Assembly: GCA_013698525.1 (NCBI GenBank)
Contig: JACCSM010000458.1
Coordinates: 1-9,896, forward strand
Length of the DNA stretch: 9,896 nucleotides
Reading direction: 5' to 3'
DNA from: Rubrobacteraceae bacterium
Lineage (GTDB): Bacteria; Actinomycetota; Rubrobacteria; Rubrobacterales; Rubrobacteraceae
Shown: positions 5,847 to 9,896 of the stretch, in pieces
Layout of the letters: each line of letters starts with the position of its first letter
How positions within the stretch are numbered: position 1 is the stretch's first letter
Translations under genes and position numbers: made by a program
The notes under the pieces: generated by a model
The model's input: the letters and a program-made list of their open reading frames with translations, nothing else
Told to the model about the DNA's origin: nothing
Databases searched by the model: none

Positions 5847-6757
5847 CGACCGTCCTCATTATCCTCGCGCTGCTCGTGGGGGCTTACCTCGTCGCCGTGC
5901 TGGAGGGGTGGGTCTCGACCGGACGCTTCCGGCCTGCGGCGCCGGTGCTCTCCGGGGTGGCGCTCCTGGGACGCGAGTCGCTCGTGCCGAGGAAGCCCGA
6001 CAGGATCTTCTTCGAGGTAGGACCTGTCTTGCTGCTCGTCTCGGCGGTGCTCGCCGCGGCGGTGCTGCCGCTCTCGCCGGGTCTGATCATAACGGACCTC
6101 GCTACCGGCGCCCTGTTCGTCAACGCGGCGCTCGCCTACGTGATGGTCGCGCTTCTCATGGCGGGCTGGGGACCGGATGGGGCCTACGCGATGGTAGGGG
6201 GTTTCCGGTTTCTGGGCCAGCTCGTCGGCTACTCCATGCCCATCGTGATGACCATAGTCGGCGTCGCGATGCGGGCCGAGTCGCTCGTTACCACGCAGAT
6301 CGTTGAGTCTCAGGCCACGCTCCCGAACGCTGTCTACCAGCCCGTGGGCTTCGTGGTCTTCTTCGTGGCGGCGATGTCCGTGTGCTTCCTTCCGCCGTTC
6401 GACCTGCCCACCGCGCCGGGCGAGCTCGCCGGCGGGGTAACGGCGGAGTACACAGGTTGGCGTCTGGCCGTGATGCGCCTGGCCCGCGCGGTGCTCGTGG
6501 TGACGCTCGCGGCCTCGGTCACGGTCTTCTACCTTGGCGGGTGGAACGGGCCGGTGTTGCCGCCGTGGGCCTGGACGGCGGCGAAGACGCTCGCGGTCGC
6601 GGCGGTGATGCTCGTTGCGGGCCGTCACGTGCCGCGCCTGCGCGAGGAACACCTGCTGGCGTGGTACTGGAAGATCGCCATCCCACTCGCGCTACTGAAC
6701 ATCCTCTACGTGGGCATCGTTCTCATAGCCGGGTCGTCGTCCTCGATGTCCATGTAG
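5843..6757 (+). CDS. nuoH: NADH-quinone oxidoreductase subunit H-like protein
   Basis: A 304-aa multi-pass membrane protein homologous to NuoH, which in complex I forms most of the quinone cavity. Recognisable blocks are ESLVPRKPDRIFFEVGPVL, AGWGPDGAYAMVGGFRFLGQ, PFDLPTAPGELAGGVTAEY (185-203) and the C-terminal WKIAIPLALLNILY. It is somewhat shorter than usual NuoH (around 330 aa). The signature ETNR before PFDLPE is replaced by VCFL (180-183), the PEAE acidic motif is reduced to PTAPGE with E194 kept, and the GRxGPNRVGP loop is not recognisable. Quinone binding is therefore doubtful. I prefer GTG 5843, because GGAGGT at 5831-5836 stands 6 nt before it and it overlaps the previous stop as GTGA; GTG 5828 is possible but has no comparable ribosome site. 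The gene is co-translated with the fusion gene. Confidence 0.9.
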   Translation: MTTVLIILALLVGAYLVAVLEGWVSTGRFRPAAPVLSGVALLGRESLVPRKPDRIFFEVGPVLLLVSAVLAAAVLPLSPGLIITDLATGALFVNAALAYVMVALLMAGWGPDGAYAMVGGFRFLGQLVGYSMPIVMTIVGVAMRAESLVTTQIVESQATLPNAVYQPVGFVVFFVAAMSVCFLPPFDLPTAPGELAGGVTAEYTGWRLAVMRLARAVLVVTLAASVTVFYLGGWNGPVLPPWAWTAAKTLAVAAVMLVAGRHVPRLREEHLLAWYWKIAIPLALLNILYVGIVLIAGSSSSMSM

Positions 6758-6779
6758 GCTGCCAAGGGTTGGTGCCGAG

Positions 6780-7310
6780 ATGATCTTGCAGACAGCTTTC
6801 ATGGGCCTCTTCGGTATCGCGGCGATCTGGTTCGCCGTCGTGGTCTTCCGCACCCACTCGATGGTCCGCTCCGCGCTGGCGCTCCTGTTCTCGCAGGCGG
6901 CCCTGGGTGCGATGTTCCTGGCGATGCAGGCTGAGTTCCTCGGGGTGTTGCAGATCATGATGATGGCGACGGAGATGGCGATCATGGCGATCTTCATGGT
7001 GATGTTCATGATGGACCCAGGCGGCCTCGGGCAGATGGAGATGACGCACCAGAAGCGTCTCTCCCAGGCCGCCGGCGTGATCGGGGCCTTCGCCGCTTTG
7101 GGCATCGCGTTTCTGGCCGGCTGGGGGAACCCGGCTGCCACTGCGCCCGGCCCGCAAGCGCAGTTGAGGGGCCTTGGACTGGATCTCATGGAACGCTCGA
7201 TGCTCATCTTCGAGACCGCAGGCGTGACGATACTCACGGCCATGGTCGCGGCCACCGCCGTCGCCGTGGCGACCAGAAGCGCCACGAAGCGGAAGGAGGA
7301 CCGCGAATGA
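6780..7310 (+). CDS. nuoJ: NADH-quinone oxidoreductase subunit J-like protein
   Basis: A 176-aa membrane protein with the NuoJ layout: five helices, with the family-typical AEFLGVLQ (51-58) leading into helix 3. NuoJ helix 3 normally carries YAGA-type sequence at the pi-bulge that gates the proton path. Here the aligned segment is MATE (62-65), losing the conserved Tyr and placing E65 in the helix. The segment is strikingly rich in methionine (M60, 61, 62, 66, 69, 73, 75, 77, 78, then M86 and M88). The start ATG 6780 has AAGGG at 6764-6768. It follows nuoH after 22 nt, so nuoI, which usually lies between H and J, is missing. Its stop overlaps nuoK as ATGA. Confidence 0.87.
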   Translation: MILQTAFMGLFGIAAIWFAVVVFRTHSMVRSALALLFSQAALGAMFLAMQAEFLGVLQIMMMATEMAIMAIFMVMFMMDPGGLGQMEMTHQKRLSQAAGVIGAFAALGIAFLAGWGNPAATAPGPQAQLRGLGLDLMERSMLIFETAGVTILTAMVAATAVAVATRSATKRKEDRE

Positions 7311-7615
7311 TGCCGCTCTACGTCGCGCTCCTCGTCGGGGCCATCATGTTCGGCATCGGGCTCTACGGCGCTCTGAGCCAGACGAACCTGGTCATGATCA
7401 TGATGGGCGTCGAGGTGATGCTGGGCGGCGCGCTGGTCAACCTGGTCGCCTTCTGGCGCTTCCTGCATCCCACGGTCTACCCCGGCCAGACCTTCTTTCT
7501 GATCATAATGACGGTGATGGCCCTCGACATGGCCGTCGGCTTCGGCGTCGGCACCGCGCGCTTCAGGGCGAGGGGCTCGGTCGAGGCGGAAGAGGCCGGG
7601 GAGCTCAAGGGATGA
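7307..7615 (+). CDS. nuoK: NADH-quinone oxidoreductase subunit K-like protein
   Basis: A 102-aa, three-helix protein of normal NuoK length, related to MnhC/MrpC antiporter subunits. The key glutamate of helix 2 is present at the family position (E36 in MMGVEVML). The second conserved glutamate, in helix 3, is Asp74 here (TVMALDMAVGFG), a conservative change that keeps an ionisable group. PGQTFFLIIMTV matches the GQxF segment of the family. These residues form part of the horizontal charged chain of the membrane arm. The gene overlaps nuoJ and nuoL by ATGA at both ends, so these are tightly co-translated. Confidence 0.93.
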   Translation: MMPLYVALLVGAIMFGIGLYGALSQTNLVMIMMGVEVMLGGALVNLVAFWRFLHPTVYPGQTFFLIIMTVMALDMAVGFGVGTARFRARGSVEAEEAGELKG

Positions 7616-9432
7616 CGCTGGCGGCGCTCACGATCCTCGGCCCCCTCGCGGCGGCCGTCCTGATCCTCGTTCTGAGACGCCTCGCGCCCGCGCTCGCCCT
7701 GCTCGGAACGGGCGTCGCGCTCTTCGGCGCGCTCTCTACGCTGGCCCGCGTCGCCGGCGGAGCGCGCTACTCCGCGACGCTGCCGGGGCTGCCGGATCTG
7801 CCGTTGCGGCTCGTGGTAGAGCCCCTGACGGCGGTGCTTGCGCTATTCGTCTCGGTGGTGAGCTTTTTCGTGATGGTCTACGCGGTGGGCTACACGGCGG
7901 AGGAAGGCGACAAGGTGCGCTTCTTCGCCGGGATGGCCTTCTTCGCCGCCGCGATGCAGACGCTCGTCATCGCCGGAGACTGGGTGCTCCTGCTGGCGGC
8001 GTGGGAGGTGATAGGGTTCCTCTCGTTCCTCCTGATCGGCTTCTACTACGAGCGGCCTGGCGTGGGCGAGGCGGCCACCCGCGCTTTTCTCTACACTCGC
8101 ACAGCCGACCTGGGTCTCTACGTGGCGATCTTCATCCTCATAGCAGGGGCCGGGACGAGTGAGATTTCGCGCACCCTAGACCTCGGGGGCCAGGCCGCCG
8201 TGGCGGCGGGCCTGCTCCTGCTGCTCGCGGCGGCGGGCAAGTCGGCCCAGACGCCGCTTCAGGGCTGGTTGCAGAGTGCCATGGCAGGACCCACCCCGGT
8301 CTCGGCACTCCTGCACTCCGCGACGCTGGTGGCCGCCGGGGCGATACTGCTGATCCGGACCTCCCCGCTGCTGCCACCCACGGTGCTGCTCGTCGTCGGT
8401 ATTTTGGGCGGCGTGACCGCGCTTGTCTCCGGCCTGATAGCCGTCGCCGAGGGCGATCTGAAGCGCCTACTCGCCGCCTCGACCTCCAGCCAGTACGGCT
8501 TCATGCTCCTCGCCGTTGGCGCGGGCTCTCCCATCGTCGCCACGGTCCACCTCATCGCCCACGCGGCGATGAAGAGTTCCCTTTTCCTCGGCGCCGGGGT
8601 CTTCCAGCACGCCCGCGGCTCGACCGCGTTCGACGATCTCAGGGGCGTCGGCCGCGAACGGCGCTGGACCTTCGCCGGCTTTGCCCTCGCTGGCCTGGCG
8701 CTCGCGGGCGTGCCGCCACTCGCCGGGTTCTGGTCCAAGGACGCGATCCTGGCCGCCACCTTCGAGTCTCCCCACGCGTGGCTCCTCGCCCCGCTCGCCC
8801 TCGTCGGGATGCTGCTGACGGCCGTCTACGTCGGGCGGGCGCTCGGGTTGCTGTGGCGCGGCGAGGGCGAAGCCGGCGAGCCGGTCGCGGGCGCGGGTTG
8901 GATGGGCGCGGGCCTTGCTGCGCTCGCCGCCCTCGCCGGCACGCTCGGCCTCGCGGTCGGGCCACTCGCCGGCCTGCTCGGCGAAGACGTCCAGGAGAAC
9001 CTGCTGATCGCGGGCCTCGGCATCGTCCTGGCCCTGGCCGGGCTGCCCCTGGGATGGTTCGTACCCGCCGGACGCCTGCTCGGCCCTCTGCGCGGTGCCG
9101 CCGAACGAGGGTTCCGATTTGGCGGCGGCTTCGACGGCCTCGTCGCCAGACCGGCGATGGCCGCGGCGCGTGCTCTCGATGCCCTCGATCGCGGCATACA
9201 CGCCGTCGTGATCGACGTCGGACGGGCGAGCCTCGCCGTGGCGGAAGCCACGCGGGTCGCCGACGAGCGCGGGATCGACGGCCTCATCCGCGCGCTGGTG
9301 CGGGGCACGCGAACCCTCGGCGGCCTGGCCCGCACCCTGCAGTCGGGGCTCGTCCACAAGGAGCTGCTGCTCGCCGCCGTGGGCGGCGCCCTGGTGCTCG
9401 CGTTCCTGACGATAGGCGCCGTAGGTCTATAG
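7612..9432 (+). CDS. nuoL: NADH-quinone oxidoreductase subunit L-like protein (antiporter-type proton channel)
   Basis: A 606-aa protein with the two-fold antiporter core of NuoL/MrpA and a C-terminal extension consistent with the lateral helix and last membrane helix. Proton-path residues are kept: E132 in helix 5 (AAWEVIGFLSFLLIGFY), K210 (AAAGKSAQTPLQGWL), H235 (SALLHSAT), H313, H317 and K321 (HLIAHAAMKSSLFLGAG), and K376 (PPLAGFWSKDAIL). The usual WLPDAM is WLQSAM here, losing one conserved Asp. The C-terminus (RTLQSGLVHKELLLAAVGG) resembles the NuoL tail rather than a shorter NuoM or NuoN. Together these suggest a working proton channel. In complex I this is the distal pump; here no electron-input genes are seen. 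ATG 7612 overlaps the nuoK stop. Confidence 0.95.
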   Translation: MTLAALTILGPLAAAVLILVLRRLAPALALLGTGVALFGALSTLARVAGGARYSATLPGLPDLPLRLVVEPLTAVLALFVSVVSFFVMVYAVGYTAEEGDKVRFFAGMAFFAAAMQTLVIAGDWVLLLAAWEVIGFLSFLLIGFYYERPGVGEAATRAFLYTRTADLGLYVAIFILIAGAGTSEISRTLDLGGQAAVAAGLLLLLAAAGKSAQTPLQGWLQSAMAGPTPVSALLHSATLVAAGAILLIRTSPLLPPTVLLVVGILGGVTALVSGLIAVAEGDLKRLLAASTSSQYGFMLLAVGAGSPIVATVHLIAHAAMKSSLFLGAGVFQHARGSTAFDDLRGVGRERRWTFAGFALAGLALAGVPPLAGFWSKDAILAATFESPHAWLLAPLALVGMLLTAVYVGRALGLLWRGEGEAGEPVAGAGWMGAGLAALAALAGTLGLAVGPLAGLLGEDVQENLLIAGLGIVLALAGLPLGWFVPAGRLLGPLRGAAERGFRFGGGFDGLVARPAMAAARALDALDRGIHAVVIDVGRASLAVAEATRVADERGIDGLIRALVRGTRTLGGLARTLQSGLVHKELLLAAVGGALVLAFLTIGAVGL

Positions 9433-9444
9433 AGAAAGGACCAG

Positions 9445-9896
9445 ATGATCTCCATCGTATCCCTGACGCTCTTCCTCCCGCTACTGGGCGCGCTCGTGTT
9501 GGTGGCTCTGCCTGGGATCTCCACGCGCGGCGCACACGCCGTAGGCATCGTCTTCGCCGGGCTCGCCTTCGTTGGGTCGGTGGTGATGTGGGCACGCGGG
9601 GTGGGCGAAGGCGGGGCGGGCTTCTCGCAGGTCGAGGAGGTAGCCTGGATCCCCTCCGTCGGCGCCGCCTACCGCGTGGGCGTGGACGGCGTAAGCCTCC
9701 CGCTCGTGCTCCTCACGACCGTCCTGTTCGTGGTCTCCCTGATCTTCTCGGCGGAGATCTCCGAGAGGGCTCGCTCGTACGTGGCCCTCTTCCTGCTGAT
9801 GGAGACTGCCTCCATTGGCGTCTTCGTGGCGCTGGACGCGATCCTGTTCTACGTCTTCTTCGAGGTGACGCTGGTGGGGATGTACTTCGTCATCGC
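9445..9896 (+). CDS. nuoM: NADH-quinone oxidoreductase subunit M-like protein, 5' part
   Basis: The frame opened by ATG 9445 runs to the right edge (150 complete codons) without a stop, so the gene is cut by the window. AGAAAGGA at 9433-9440 is a good ribosome site, 12 nt after the nuoL stop. The translation shows the NuoM signature YRVGVDGVSLPLVLLTTVL (76-94), and helix 5 carries the conserved proton-path glutamate E140 (DAILFYVFFEVTLVGMYF). About 350 further residues and probably nuoN are expected beyond the edge. Confidence 0.92.
   Translation, partial: MISIVSLTLFLPLLGALVLVALPGISTRGAHAVGIVFAGLAFVGSVVMWARGVGEGGAGFSQVEEVAWIPSVGAAYRVGVDGVSLPLVLLTTVLFVVSLIFSAEISERARSYVALFLLMETASIGVFVALDAILFYVFFEVTLVGMYFVI

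Noticed and set aside
5525..6652. Open - frame of 375 aa
   Set aside because: It is antisense to the NuoD-like end and nuoH, with His/Arg-rich low-complexity translation typical of a shadow frame.
1..9896. tRNA, rRNA, CRISPR array, transposase or attachment site
   Set aside because: Nothing resembling these was seen on either strand; repeats are limited to the short inverted repeats and low-complexity coding segments listed.

Overview
The window is GC-rich with tightly packed genes, all on the + strand. Codon use is strongly GC-ending, with GTG and TTG starts. The protein styles (Tat-exported lipoprotein multicopper oxidase, CsoR-type regulator, Nuo subunits) suggest a high-GC actinobacterium, perhaps a Rubrobacter-like lineage. 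That assignment is inference; no marker gene is present.

Left part (1-3324), copper handling. A Tat-lipoprotein multicopper oxidase (25-1536) is followed by a near-consensus sigma-70 promoter (TTGACA, 17 nt, TATATT; 1696-1724). Its spacer carries G-tracts resembling a CsoR operator. Next is an unrecognised multi-pass membrane protein with intramembrane-type His and Asp residues (1796-2857), then a CsoR-family metal sensor with the full Cys-His-Cys copper triad (3127-3324). Both the membrane protein and the regulator have an in-frame stop codon just upstream of their usable start. Open sequence in the same frame lies before each stop.

Right part (3464-9896), a complex I-like operon. The order is nuoA, a fusion gene, nuoH, nuoJ, nuoK, nuoL and nuoM (cut by the right edge), with several GTGA/ATGA overlaps. 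The genes for the NADH and iron-sulfur subunits (NuoE, F, G, I) and for NuoC are absent from the span seen. The fusion protein (663 aa) joins a NuoB-like domain without the N2-cluster cysteines, a heavy-metal-binding domain (C155, H158, C169, C172), a linker with 26 histidines, and a NuoD-like domain. In the last, both quinone-contacting residues are replaced (motif positions of Thermus Nqo4 His38 and Tyr87 are Pro361 and Pro408). NuoH has lost the ETNR signature of its quinone-cavity loop. The proton-channel residues of NuoL, NuoM and NuoK are largely retained.

Taken together, the locus looks like a proton-translocating complex I membrane arm that lost its electron-transfer chemistry and gained a metal-binding cytoplasmic domain. 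It sits next to copper oxidase and copper-sensor genes. My hypothesis is a copper-linked, proton-driven or conformationally gated membrane complex. The sequence supports the architecture and the lost residues; the function is inference.
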